Source of the DNA: CAZFYZ01 sp964523735 | GTDB taxonomy: Bacteria > Armatimonadota > UBA5829 | Assembly (NCBI GenBank): GCA_964523735.1 | Contig: CAZFYZ010000012.1 | Location: 1-52,343, forward strand | Reading direction: 5' to 3' | Length of the DNA stretch: 52,343 bases | In this document: one piece after another, positions 39,733-48,629 of the stretch | How positions within the stretch are numbered: the stretch's first letter is position 1 | Layout of the letters: each line of letters begins with the position of its first letter | Made by a program: the position numbers and the translations under genes | The notes under the pieces: model-generated | Database searches by the model: none | What the model was told of the DNA's origin: nothing | Seen by the model: the letters and a program-made list of their open reading frames with translations, nothing else

Positions 39733-39765
39733 TACCTCGACAGAAGGAACCTGGAGGTAGATTCA

Positions 39766-40922
39766 TTGGCACATCGGATTACGCTGATCCCCGGCGATGG
39801 CACGGGGCCTGAGATAACAGAAGCGACACGTCGCGTGATAGAGGCGACCGGCGTTGATATCACGTGGGATGTCCAGCAGGCGGGCGTCGATATAATGGCC
39901 GAGACCGGCACGCCACTGCCGGACAGCGTGCTGGAGAGCATCCGAACGAACAAGGTTGCGCTCAAAGGTCCGATCACTACCCCCATCGGCGGCGGGTTCA
40001 GAAGCGTCAATGTCGCGATGCGCAAGATGCTCGACCTCTACGCCTGCGTTAGGCCGTGCAAGTACTATCCAGGGATCAGGTCCAAGTATCAGGACGTTGA
40101 TCTTGTCATCGTCCGTGAGAACACTGAGGACCTCTACGCCGGGGTCGAGTGGGACCTGGGAACCCCCGAGACGAAGACCATTATCGAGATGGCGGGGGGC
40201 AGGATTCGCGAGGACTCGGCGATCTCGATCAAGCCGATCTCGGTCACCGGCACGCGGCGCATCGTCAAGCTGGCCTTCGACTACGCTGTCGCCAATGGCC
40301 GCAAGAGCGTGACTGCTGTCTGCAAGGCTAACATAATGAAGTTCACCGATGGGCTGTTCTACAAGATCGCCCGTGAGGTGGCTGCTGCTTACGGGGCCGA
40401 CTTCGAGCCAGGAACCCCTCAGCCTGACAAGACGGACGAGACCTTGGCATCGCAGGCCGGNNNNNNNNNNCCGGCAAGGGCAAGGGAATAGTCTACAACG
40501 AGCGCCTGGTAGACAACATGTGCATGCAGCTTGTGCAGAAGCCGGAACTCTACGATGTCCTCTGCCTGCCAAACCTCTACGGCGATATTCTCTCAGACCT
40601 CTGCGCCGGCCTCGTCGGAGGCCTTGGTGTAGCGCCGGGGGCGAACATAGGCGATGAGGCAGCCCTCTTCGAGCCCACGCACGGCAGTGCGCCGAAATAC
40701 AAGGGTCAGAACAAGGTCAACCCGATTGCGATGATCCTCTCGGGGATGCTCATGCTCCGGCACATCGGCGAGACCGCAGCCGCCGACAAGCTCGAGTCCG
40801 CAGTTGCTCGCCTGATCGCCGATGGCAAGGACGTCACATACGATATGAAGCCGGATCGCAACGACCCAACCGCCGTCGGCACCAGTCAGGTGGCCGATGC
40901 GATCATTGCGTTGATGGGGTAG
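39766..40922 (+). CDS. Isocitrate / 3-isopropylmalate dehydrogenase family protein (NAD-type), with N gap
   Basis: TTG start at 39766 about eight bases after GGAGG. N-terminal motifs are ITLIPGDGTGPEI and substrate residues in LYACVRPCKYYPGIRSKYQD. The family signature NLYGDILSDLCAGLVGGLG with its metal-binding Asp is near the C-terminus, followed by EPTHGSAPKYKGQNKVNP. The 10-N gap at 40461-40470 breaks the frame, which is restored if the true gap is 2 mod 3. It most resembles the NAD-dependent isocitrate dehydrogenase group, which oxidatively decarboxylates isocitrate to 2-oxoglutarate. Isopropylmalate as substrate is not excluded, though no leucine genes are near. Confidence 0.9.
40461..40470. 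other. Assembly gap of ten N
   Basis: Inside the dehydrogenase gene. The flanks repeat CCGG, so the gap may mark a short collapsed or misjoined overlap. Confidence 0.95.
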
Positions 40923-40958
40923 CGCGCCTGTGCGTTGCTGCAGTATTGGAGGCATAAT

Positions 40959-41978
40959 ATGAAGTTCAGTGTTCTGCTGCCTGTTTCGCTCGCTATCGCC
41001 TTCGCACTGCCAGTGCTTGTCCTGGCTGCGCCGCGTTTCGACTTCCCGCCCATGGGCAAGTATCAGGTCCTGCGGGGCGACTTTCACATGCACACCATCA
41101 ACTCCGATGGCAGAGCGACAACTCACGAGCGGATCGAGGAGTCAAAACGACTCGGGTATGACGTCGTCGCCATCACTGACCACGGCAATATGAAGTCGTG
41201 GCGGATCGAGAAGTCCGTCGCTGAGCAGCTTGGGCTAATCGTGATTCGGGGCCACGAGTCTGGCATGAAAGGCAAGGAGCACTACGTTGTACTCAGCGTA
41301 GATGATCCCTATGCTGCGGTTGACGGTCACAAGTGGGCGGATCAGCCTGGTCAGGAGACGGCTTTCTACCAGGATCAGATGAAGTACGTCTCCGATCACG
41401 GCGGACTAATCATCTGGGCACACCCTCACGTCGGCCTGCGTGAGTGCACGATCTGGGGTGCGGAGAACGGCTTCATCCAAGGCTTAGAGCTCAAGAACGA
41501 GGTCGTCGGCACGGGCTGGAACACCGCCAACAGCCACGGCACCCACTGGTATCCGTTCGCGCTCGAGTGGGCCATGAAGTACGACCTCGCCGTCTTCGCC
41601 AACAGCGACGTTCACTCGACGCGGGACGAGAACTCGCCCGTTACCCTGCTCCTCGTAATTGAACGGACTGCCAAAGGCACAATGGACGCCATTCGTGCTC
41701 GACGAACGATCGCCTGGTTCAATGGAATGCTCTGGGGCCGCCAGGAACTGCTCTCACAGCTTATCGGGGCGATGGTCACTGCCAAGCGTTCGGATGCGAA
41801 GACGACTCTCTCGAACACAAGCCCTGTTGCGTTGAAGGGATCGATCGCCGACACGAGCTTTGAGCTACCGGCGTACGGCAGCGTCGATCTCCCCGCCGCA
41901 TCAGGCGCGGTCACAGTAAAGTGGACCAACGTGTGGTATGGTCTGTCCGATAACCTGGAGATGACCTACGGAGACTAG
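40959..41978 (+). CDS. Exported PHP-domain phosphoesterase
   Basis: 339 residues from the ATG at 40959, six bases after GGAGG. A signal peptide covers about 1-23. PHP metal ligands are complete: GDFHMHTINSDG (HxH), AITDHGN, WAHPHVG and FANSDVHS. The last ~80 residues form a beta-rich tail. The enzyme would hydrolyse a phosphoester outside the cytoplasm. Substrate unknown. It follows the dehydrogenase by 36 bases and may share its transcript. Confidence 0.88.
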   Translation: MKFSVLLPVSLAIAFALPVLVLAAPRFDFPPMGKYQVLRGDFHMHTINSDGRATTHERIEESKRLGYDVVAITDHGNMKSWRIEKSVAEQLGLIVIRGHESGMKGKEHYVVLSVDDPYAAVDGHKWADQPGQETAFYQDQMKYVSDHGGLIIWAHPHVGLRECTIWGAENGFIQGLELKNEVVGTGWNTANSHGTHWYPFALEWAMKYDLAVFANSDVHSTRDENSPVTLLLVIERTAKGTMDAIRARRTIAWFNGMLWGRQELLSQLIGAMVTAKRSDAKTTLSNTSPVALKGSIADTSFELPAYGSVDLPAASGAVTVKWTNVWYGLSDNLEMTYGD

Positions 41979-42358
41979 GCCCGGTTGTCTGACGCGATCA
42001 CGCTCACCACAATGACCAGGAGCAGGATCGTGAAGACGATCCCCATTACCAACCCGAAGATCGCTCGCCCTCTGCCCGCCTGGCCCGGGTGCTTCTTGAG
42101 GTCGTTCAGCGCGCAGAGGCTCACGATCAGCGCGATCGGAGCGAAGATGGGTAAGATCGAGAACAACCCCAGGTAACCCGCGATGATTGACAGCGGCGAT
42201 CTCCCAATGGGCAGTACCATCATCAGTGCCGGGTCATTCGCCGGCCTGGAAGCGACCGGCGGCGCAGCTGGAGCTGTCGGGCCCTGTATCGTCGAGCCAC
42301 AGCTTGAGCAGTATACACGACCTTCGGCATTCTCAACTCCGCAATTGGCGCAATTCAT
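41975..42358 (-). CDS. Zinc-ribbon membrane protein (DUF4190-like)
   Basis: 127 residues from the ATG at 42358 (GGGAGGATGAG upstream). An N-terminal zinc ribbon (CANCG, then CSSCG) and a Pro/Ala linker are followed by two membrane helices at about 55-85 and 100-122, with the NDLKKHPGQAGRGRAIFGLV segment typical of DUF4190. Function unknown. Its stop overlaps the PHP gene stop. Confidence 0.8.
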   Translation of the reverse strand: MNCANCGVENAEGRVYCSSCGSTIQGPTAPAAPPVASRPANDPALMMVLPIGRSPLSIIAGYLGLFSILPIFAPIALIVSLCALNDLKKHPGQAGRGRAIFGLVMGIVFTILLLVIVVSVIASDNRA

Positions 42359-42486
42359 CTCATCCTCCCGCGTCTCATCAGTGTATAGCCAAAGCATTTT
42401 ACGCCACGCCCAGTCGCGAAGCAAGCGTGCGTGAACCTTGGGGCCGCGGAATTCGTCATGACTGGTGACGGTGGATTGGCGCGTGG

Positions 42487-42492
42487 TATAAT
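42487..42492 (+). promoter_or_regulatory. Extended -10 promoter of the S41 operon
   Basis: TATAAT preceded by TGG. The -35 region GGTGAC is poor. Transcription would start near 42499. Confidence 0.65.
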
Positions 42493-42497
42493 CTACT

Positions 42498-42586
42498 TGG
42501 CGCGACGAGGGTGTTGCGCCAGTCCAACAACACCACGAATGGGACTACAGGCAATGCCGGGGCCAGTCGATCCCGGCGCTTTTTTT
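42498..42586 (+). promoter_or_regulatory. Attenuator-like leader with pseudoknot and intrinsic terminator
   Basis: Stem A TGGCGC/GCGCCA (42498-42503 with 42516-42521) and stem B GTGTT/AACAC (42511-42515 with 42529-42533) interlock as an H-type pseudoknot. A hairpin GCCGGG/CCCGGC (42556-42561 with 42572-42577) followed by seven T (42580-42586) is an intrinsic terminator placed before the ribosome site of the first S41 gene. No gene on this strand precedes it closely, so it acts on its own transcript. Ligand or trigger unknown. Confidence 0.6.
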
Positions 42587-42604
42587 GGCTTAGCGAGGAA
42601 CCAT

Positions 42605-43972
42605 ATGACCACATTTCGCAGGATTGCCATTGGCTGCCTTGTCGGGCTTCTTTTCGCAGCCGGATTTGGCGCCAGGCTCAACTGCGCCGCACACGAGCGG
42701 GCAATCGCTCGATCCTTCCCCACGGCCATGCCGGGTACTCGCGTCGCCTCTGCCGATGTCGCCGCGGGCAACGTCGACATGCGCCCGCTCGAGATAATGC
42801 TCACCGTCCTCAAGAGCCTGCGGGAGCACTACGTGGATCAGATAACCCCTCAGCAGGAGGGCAAGATGACCCACGATTCGCTACGGGCTATGATGGCGCT
42901 TCTCGATGATCCGAACTCACGCTTCGTGGATGCGGAGCAGCGGAAGATCATCGCGGACGCAAACGAGGGAACATACCACGGCATCGGCGCGATCCTGGGC
43001 GTCAAGAAAGTAAAGACAGGCAACATCACCGAGGAACATCTCGTGGTGGTTACGCCGATCGAGGCAGGTCCGGCCGCCAAGGCCGGCATCAAGCCGGGAG
43101 ATGACATCCGAGCCATCGATGGCAAGGCCGTCCTGCCCCTCGATCCTTTCCAGCGCGCTAATGAGATCGTCAAGGAAGACCGCGGCAAGAAGATCAGCGA
43201 CATCCGAAAACACTTGAGCGCGGAAGAGAAGCGCATCAAGAGCGGAATGCCCATCGTCGAGGCCGAGAACACCCTGGTCACCCAGGATGACAAGGAATTC
43301 GAGCTGACGATCGCCCGCAAGGGTTCGAGCAAGGAGATCAAGGTCAAAGTGCAGCCGGGCAGATTCCAGGTAGACCCTGTCAACGTCAAGCTGCTTGCGG
43401 GCGACAACCTCGGATACGTGAAGATCAACGCTCTGACCGCCTCAACCGGAAAAGCGTTTCAAGACGCGATCCGTCAGGTGAAGTCGGGCGGCGCCAAGGG
43501 ACTGATCATAGACTTGCGCAGCGTGGCGGGCGGCGGTCTCGAATTCGCACGCGAGGTCGCGGGGCCGGTCATTGGAGGCAGGACTCTGGCGATTGAGCGT
43601 AGGTCGCGCGGACGCAGACTACCACTTAAGGTAGCGGACCATCCAGTCGACGATTCCTGGAACGGGCCGATAGCAGTACTCGTGAACGGCGGTACCGCGC
43701 GAATGTCCGAGGTGCTCGCGGCAGCGTTCCGCGATGGGGCTTCCGCCAAACTCGTTGGCGAGAAGACTCACGGTGATTTGTCAGAGGCCACGGTCTTGGA
43801 TCAGAAAGATGGTTCTGCCGTAATCATGACGATTGGCGAGTTCCTGAGCCCCAAGGGCATTGCGTATAACGGCAAAGGGATTCCGGTCGATGTGCAGGTC
43901 GCTTCCTCCGCGGCCGACGCGCAACTGGAGAAAGCCATCAAGCTTCTTAGCTCGGCAGGGGACAAGGGTTAG
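42605..43972 (+). CDS. S41-family C-terminal processing protease homologue without catalytic residues
   Basis: 455 residues from the ATG at 42605 (GAGG upstream). Signal peptide at about 1-28, a helical CTP N-domain, a PDZ domain at about 115-250 (VTPIEAGPAAKAGIKPGDDI) and an S41 core. The catalytic Ser motif SASASE is changed to TARMSE, with R366 in place of Ser, and the catalytic Lys of FGKG is D391 in THGDLS. The two sites are still 25 residues apart, as in active relatives. It is therefore a pseudoprotease, probably periplasmic, that may bind or regulate substrates or the active protease encoded five bases downstream. Confidence 0.88.
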   Translation: MTTFRRIAIGCLVGLLFAAGFGARLNCAAHERAIARSFPTAMPGTRVASADVAAGNVDMRPLEIMLTVLKSLREHYVDQITPQQEGKMTHDSLRAMMALLDDPNSRFVDAEQRKIIADANEGTYHGIGAILGVKKVKTGNITEEHLVVVTPIEAGPAAKAGIKPGDDIRAIDGKAVLPLDPFQRANEIVKEDRGKKISDIRKHLSAEEKRIKSGMPIVEAENTLVTQDDKEFELTIARKGSSKEIKVKVQPGRFQVDPVNVKLLAGDNLGYVKINALTASTGKAFQDAIRQVKSGGAKGLIIDLRSVAGGGLEFAREVAGPVIGGRTLAIERRSRGRRLPLKVADHPVDDSWNGPIAVLVNGGTARMSEVLAAAFRDGASAKLVGEKTHGDLSEATVLDQKDGSAVIMTIGEFLSPKGIAYNGKGIPVDVQVASSAADAQLEKAIKLLSSAGDKG

Positions 43973-43977
43973 ACGAG

Positions 43978-45333
43978 ATGAGGAAATACCGCATTGAAAC
44001 AATAGTTCCGGTAGTGTTCCTGCTGTTCGCGGCGTTTGTGGCAGGTTTCCTGGCGCCGGACGTAAGCGCGAGCGGCGGCGACGCGAAACAGCTGGTAGCC
44101 AGCCTACAGCTCCTGCCGCAGCGTCTCGAGAACTTCGCCAGCCATGGAATGGACGAGGTTTCCGCAAGGCCGCTGCCCCTGATCGACACTTACTCCACAG
44201 TGATGCAGCGCATACAGGCCGACTACTACGGCAAGAAGCCGACAGAGCAGAGACTTACTTACGCAGCCATACGCGGCATGCTCCACGGCCTGGGAGACCC
44301 ATTCACCCGCTTCATGGATCCCGAAGACTACAAGAAGATGCGCGAGGAGAACGAGGGCAACTTCTCCGGCATCGGCGCTCAACTAGACACCAACAAAGAC
44401 GGCGAAGTCTACATCAGAGAACCGCTGCCTGATACGCCGGCCATCAAGGCGGGTGTCCAAGCGAACGATGTGATCACGGCAGTCAACGGCAAACAGATCA
44501 AGGGTATGGAGATCGAAGACGTAGTCAAGCTGATCCGCGGCAAGGAAGGCACCACGGTCAAGCTGACCTTTAAGAGGCCAGGCGTTGCCAAGCCGATCAC
44601 CAAAGCAATCACTCGCAAGATAGTGCCTTTCCAGATGGTCAGGTCCCGCATGCTCGACAAGAAGAACGGCATCGGCTACATCCGCCTGCTTCAGTTCAAC
44701 GTGAAGAGCGACGAGCAGTTCGACAAGGCACTGACCGAACTGGAAGCCCAGCGCCTGAAGGCGCTTGTGTTCGACCTTAGGGGAAATCCCGGGGGTCTTC
44801 TGGAGTCGGCAGTTGAGATCGGAAGCCGGTTCATCGAAAGCGGCCCCGTGGTCATCATCCAGGAGCGCGGCGGACAGAAGATTCCGCGCTACGTGGAAGA
44901 AGACAAGCACAACCACAAACGCTACCCGCTGGTGGTGCTGGTGGACAAGTCCAGCGCCAGCGCTTCTGAGATCGTCTCCGGCGCGATAAAGGACGATGGT
45001 ATGGGCACCCTGGTCGGAACCACGACCTTTGGCAAAGGCAGGGTCCAGACGATCATGCCGCTTGAGGACGGGTCCGCTGTCGCGATCACCACTGCCAAGT
45101 ACCTGACCCCCAGCGGCACCGACATCCATAAGAAGGGCATCGAGCCGGACGTCAGGGTAGAGTCCACGGAGAACTTCGATCCCAACGATCCCGCAACTGA
45201 CGTCCAGCTCAAGAAGGCGGTTGACGTACTCAAGGTCAAGATGGGCCTTCTGCCGAAAAGCGTGCTCGACAAGCTGAAAGAGCAGTCCGCAAAGGCTGCA
45301 AAGACAGCTGCCGAAGAAGACCTGCAGGAGTAA
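43978..45333 (+). CDS. S41-family C-terminal processing protease (CtpA type), active
   Basis: 451 residues. A membrane helix or signal at about 8-25 is followed by a PDZ domain (about 105-190; PDTPAIKAGVQANDVITAVN) and an S41 core with LVFDLRGNPGGLLESAVEIG, SSASASEIVSGA (catalytic S328) and TTFGKGRVQ (catalytic K353). The Ser-Lys spacing of 25 is canonical. It cleaves exported proteins near the C-terminus. It starts five bases after the pseudoprotease gene and is surely co-transcribed with it. Confidence 0.95.
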   Translation: MRKYRIETIVPVVFLLFAAFVAGFLAPDVSASGGDAKQLVASLQLLPQRLENFASHGMDEVSARPLPLIDTYSTVMQRIQADYYGKKPTEQRLTYAAIRGMLHGLGDPFTRFMDPEDYKKMREENEGNFSGIGAQLDTNKDGEVYIREPLPDTPAIKAGVQANDVITAVNGKQIKGMEIEDVVKLIRGKEGTTVKLTFKRPGVAKPITKAITRKIVPFQMVRSRMLDKKNGIGYIRLLQFNVKSDEQFDKALTELEAQRLKALVFDLRGNPGGLLESAVEIGSRFIESGPVVIIQERGGQKIPRYVEEDKHNHKRYPLVVLVDKSSASASEIVSGAIKDDGMGTLVGTTTFGKGRVQTIMPLEDGSAVAITTAKYLTPSGTDIHKKGIEPDVRVESTENFDPNDPATDVQLKKAVDVLKVKMGLLPKSVLDKLKEQSAKAAKTAAEEDLQE

Positions 45334-45361
45334 CAAGTCGCCAAGAACCAGGCGTGAAATG

Positions 45362-45389
45362 CAGCCCCGGGCGCTCCAGTTCGGGGCTG
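45362..45389. terminator. Hairpin between convergent genes
   Basis: CAGCCCCG/CGGGGCTG, 8 bp, with a 12-base loop. It could serve the S41 operon and the convergent FN3 gene. Confidence 0.55.
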
Positions 45390-45402
45390 ATGCATTAGTA
45401 GT

Positions 45403-47856
45403 CTACGGGGAGGCGGCCGGCTGGATGATGTGCCAGTCGTTCGTGCTGCTGGTGGTGATGACGTAGGTGTAATACTCGTCACCGGTGTTGGGCCAACCGT
45501 TGGGATCAACAAACTCGATCGTGACAACCCCCGTGGCCTCAACATAGTCGCCCTCATTGACGCCATCTTGCCAGTCTCGGGCGAACTTGACCCTTATGCC
45601 CTTGGCCACGCTCTGCTTGATCGGCCACTGGTCGATGATCCCCGCCCCATCGTCGACGATGGCAAGATCGCCATAAAAGGGATCAGGCACCAGCAGGCTC
45701 GTCACCCGCCCGAAAACTCTCACCCTCATACCAACAGTGCACAAGCCTGTAACCGGATAGAGGGCGGGCTGAATGACTGTGGATCCGCCTATGGCCGCGG
45801 TGGAGATACCCTTGGGCTTCGGCAGATCGAATGGGCCGGGGGTGGTCGTCCAACTATGGGCCAACAGCATTCCCTCCATGCTGCTGATGACTACAGAACC
45901 TGTCACCGTCACCTTGTCGCCCACATTTGGTATGTCCGGCATCCATTGGTCGAACAGAACGGCTATACCCCCAACGCCCTCGTCAGAGTCATCCTGCACA
46001 TACGCCTTGATGTAGCCTGTGCCATAGTAGACAATGATCGAGTAGGGATCAACGTAGGTGACGGTCTTCTCTGATAAAATCGCCGACCTGTCACCCTCCG
46101 AATTCCTGAGCTGGCTCACCGTCATCTGCACGGGCGGGCCGAAACTTGCACGGTCGATTCCCGCTACCTGAAGCGCGTAGTTGTACCACTCCTTGACATC
46201 GAGGAATACGGTCACTACGCCGGTCGTGCCCGATTCCGTGGTGAAAGCCGCGGGATACCACGCGTTGTCGGAGGTAAGCGAGTAGACGCTCATCCATTGC
46301 ACGCTCTCAGCGGTCGGGTCCACACCGCCGGTGGGATCGATGCCGAGTCTCACCCTTGTGTCAGACGGCAGCCCGCCGTCGTTCTGAGTCGAGTAGAAGG
46401 CGCTGAGTGTGATGGTCTCGTTCCATCCGCACTGTACACGCTGGAACACACCTCCGACCTGGTGACCCCAGACGGCTCCCGATCCAATGAAGTAGGCGCC
46501 GTCACGAGCCTTCATCCCGCCCATCCAACTCGTCGGTCCACCCCCCGGATAGGGGCCGACAAGACCCTGAATCGGATGGAACTCGCCCTCGTTATCGGGC
46601 AGCGCGTACTGAACCCATGGGTAGAGCCCGTAGGCAGCGGCGCCCTCAACCCCTTCAAACCCCCCGTTACGCAGACTTGGCATAGGCGAGGGCAGGGAGT
46701 GAAAGACGTTATCGGAGGAGCACGCGTCTCTGTAGCCTCCCGCGCTATTGCGGCCCCACACTCGAAAGTGATATGTCTTGTCCTCCTCGAGGCCCGTGAG
46801 GGTGACGCTGTGCGTCTTCTTGAGAACGGAATCCTCCGCCGTTAGCTGGCCATAGCTGCCATCCAAGCCGTACTCGACCTGCGAGGTGCATCGCACGTCA
46901 GTATTCCAGACGATCACGAAATCGGTTCCTGACGTGCCGGGCGTGGCGAATATGTCCTCGAACTGGATTGGTGTCTTGAATGAGCCGTCCTGCGAATGCC
47001 AGGGGGCGTACCCCGCAGCGGCGCTGGTGGCTTTGAAGTGGTAGGTGCTGCTCTGCGAGAGGCCCGTGAGCTGCACAATGTGATTGGTGACCAGACCGGT
47101 ATCTTCGACGAACGACCCGTAGTCTGTGGACTCGCCGTAGTCAACGCGCGAGGTGCTCGGGACATCCGTAGTCCAGATGATGCGGGCGGTGGAGTCCGGC
47201 TGCAGAGGATCACCTGGGATGACGGGGTCGCTGAGGACACCCCCAATCGCCGGAAGCTCGGTCCAGGTCACATTGTCCCACAGAGTGGACATCACCGCGT
47301 TCTCCAGCGGCTGCACCGACTCGATAAAGAGCGTGTATGTGCCCGGACCCGGCACGTCAAAGGAAACCGTGGACCAGGCAGACCCCCAGCCGAACTCCGT
47401 CCACGTTGCCACGTCGGCCCGGTTGTTGGAGGGGTGGTTCAGGAGAGCGGTCCGGACTCGGGAGCCGTTGTCCCACTCGCCTCCGCCATCTACCGGGAGG
47501 CGTTCCGAGTAGGCTCGGGCGCTCAATGAGAGAATCGCAGGGCCGCCGCTCCAGAAGAAGCCTTGGAGCACGCCGCCATTCTGCGTGGAACCTGAGGACT
47601 GGATACCACAGACGTTACTGCCATCGGGCGCGGGCGGGGGATTGGTCAGGTCAAACGTGCAGGGGGAGGGACCGATGCATCCTGTAACCGGCTCCCCCGC
47701 CAGACCATTGGGTTCCAGGGTATAGCTGTAGAGTTGCCAACCCGCGAGGCCGTCTTCGAAGCTCGGATTGTAGACAGGGTTCTGGGCAAGCAGAGGCATC
47801 GCCGCGAGAACAAGCACGGCAATAATAGCACTCAGGATTGGCCTTCTAGCGCCCAT
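45403..47856 (-). CDS. Large secreted multidomain protein: carbohydrate-binding-like, FN3 and OB-fold domains
   Basis: 817 residues. Signal peptide at about 1-24. A galactose-binding-like domain starts at NPSFEDGLAGWQLY. Two fibronectin-III domains follow (IIWTTDVPSTSRVDYGES, VIVWNTDVRCTSQVEYGLDG), each with the strand-end pattern of purple-acid-phosphatase-like FN3. A second NGGFEG domain with WDN-type loops comes next, and the C-terminus has two OB-like domains with IVDDGAGIIDQW and VEATGVVTIEF. There is no PEP-CTERM tag, LPXTG or barrel. It probably binds glycans outside the cell. It is the last gene of the surface island. Confidence 0.8.
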   Translation of the reverse strand: MGARRPILSAIIAVLVLAAMPLLAQNPVYNPSFEDGLAGWQLYSYTLEPNGLAGEPVTGCIGPSPCTFDLTNPPPAPDGSNVCGIQSSGSTQNGGVLQGFFWSGGPAILSLSARAYSERLPVDGGGEWDNGSRVRTALLNHPSNNRADVATWTEFGWGSAWSTVSFDVPGPGTYTLFIESVQPLENAVMSTLWDNVTWTELPAIGGVLSDPVIPGDPLQPDSTARIIWTTDVPSTSRVDYGESTDYGSFVEDTGLVTNHIVQLTGLSQSSTYHFKATSAAAGYAPWHSQDGSFKTPIQFEDIFATPGTSGTDFVIVWNTDVRCTSQVEYGLDGSYGQLTAEDSVLKKTHSVTLTGLEEDKTYHFRVWGRNSAGGYRDACSSDNVFHSLPSPMPSLRNGGFEGVEGAAAYGLYPWVQYALPDNEGEFHPIQGLVGPYPGGGPTSWMGGMKARDGAYFIGSGAVWGHQVGGVFQRVQCGWNETITLSAFYSTQNDGGLPSDTRVRLGIDPTGGVDPTAESVQWMSVYSLTSDNAWYPAAFTTESGTTGVVTVFLDVKEWYNYALQVAGIDRASFGPPVQMTVSQLRNSEGDRSAILSEKTVTYVDPYSIIVYYGTGYIKAYVQDDSDEGVGGIAVLFDQWMPDIPNVGDKVTVTGSVVISSMEGMLLAHSWTTTPGPFDLPKPKGISTAAIGGSTVIQPALYPVTGLCTVGMRVRVFGRVTSLLVPDPFYGDLAIVDDGAGIIDQWPIKQSVAKGIRVKFARDWQDGVNEGDYVEATGVVTIEFVDPNGWPNTGDEYYTYVITTSSTNDWHIIQPAASP

Positions 47857-47905
47857 ACGTCCCGTCCTGATTCCTCAAAATGAGATCCACGCGGCCGGCG
47901 GCCGG

Positions 47906-48385
47906 CTATGGCTGCTGGCTGACAGGCTGAATGTCCGATTGCCTGCGAGGCCTGAGGTTGGGCTGAATCTTCTCGTTGACGAGCAGCGTAGACGAGATAC
48001 AAGTGACAGCCACATACTGCCCCACGGCCGGAGCAACGATCTCATTGCCCGCCGCCAGGTTGTCGTAGCTGACTCTGACTCCCACGTTCTCCACGACCTC
48101 GGAGCCTTCCAGGTGGACGGAGCCATCCTTGCGGCCGGAGCCGTCGTTGATGTAGAAACACTTGGCCGCGGCATCGACGTAGGTGACTCTGCCCCAGGAC
48201 TTGATCAAGAGGCCGATGTTGTTCAGGCCGGTCCCGCCCTCGACACCGGGGGTATACTCGTTGAACGCTCCGCCGCCGATCGACTTGTTGGCGACCGCGA
48301 GCGGCGCAACCGCCTCTTCACAGATAGCCATCCCGGCCAGCGAGAGACCAAGCAGAACCAACGCTACAAAGGCAACGAATCTCAT
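47906..48385 (-). CDS. Secreted OB-fold-like protein
   Basis: 159 residues from the ATG at 48385 (AGAGGTGA upstream). Signal peptide at about 1-22. The rest (GLNNIGLLIKSWGRVTYVD, KCFYINDGSGRKDGSV, NVGVRVSYDNL, GQYVAVTCIS) matches the OB-like modules at the C-terminus of the neighbouring 817-residue protein. This module recurs in exported proteins of Armatimonadota-type genomes as far as I know; function unknown. Confidence 0.7.
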   Translation of the reverse strand: MRFVAFVALVLLGLSLAGMAICEEAVAPLAVANKSIGGGAFNEYTPGVEGGTGLNNIGLLIKSWGRVTYVDAAAKCFYINDGSGRKDGSVHLEGSEVVENVGVRVSYDNLAAGNEIVAPAVGQYVAVTCISSTLLVNEKIQPNLRPRRQSDIQPVSQQP

Positions 48386-48456
48386 AGTCTTCACCTCTAC
48401 CGTCGTTATACCCCATCTGGTGGTTGGATAGTGCAATTCCGAGGCACGTATTGCGG

Positions 48457-48491
48457 ATCGAACCTCGAAACTCCAACATCGAACCACGAGC
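48457..48491 (+). repeat. Heptad array, ATCGAAC type
   Basis: Five units in 7-base register: ATCGAAC, CTCGAAA, CTCCAAC, ATCGAAC, CACGAGC. Confidence 0.7.
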
Positions 48492-48500
48492 ATGAAATCA

Positions 48501-48540
48501 GGGGTGGCGGCCCCGGAGAGAACTCCTCAGCTGCCACCCC
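48501..48540 (-). terminator. Hairpin after the secreted 244-residue gene
   Basis: GGGGTGGC/GCCACCCC, 8 bp with a 24-base loop that can extend the pairing. It lies 90 bases beyond the stop codon. Confidence 0.45.
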
Positions 48541-48629
48541 TTTAAGGGGGACAAAGCCCCAATGTTTTCGTAGTGGCCGGATTTCGATTACTTGTTTGAA
48601 TTGCGTTACGGTTCGCTAGATCACCAAGC

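Noticed and set aside
45430..46074. Long open frames on the plus strand opposite the FN3 protein
   Set aside because: They lack ribosome sites, and the minus-strand protein has a signal peptide and clear domains.
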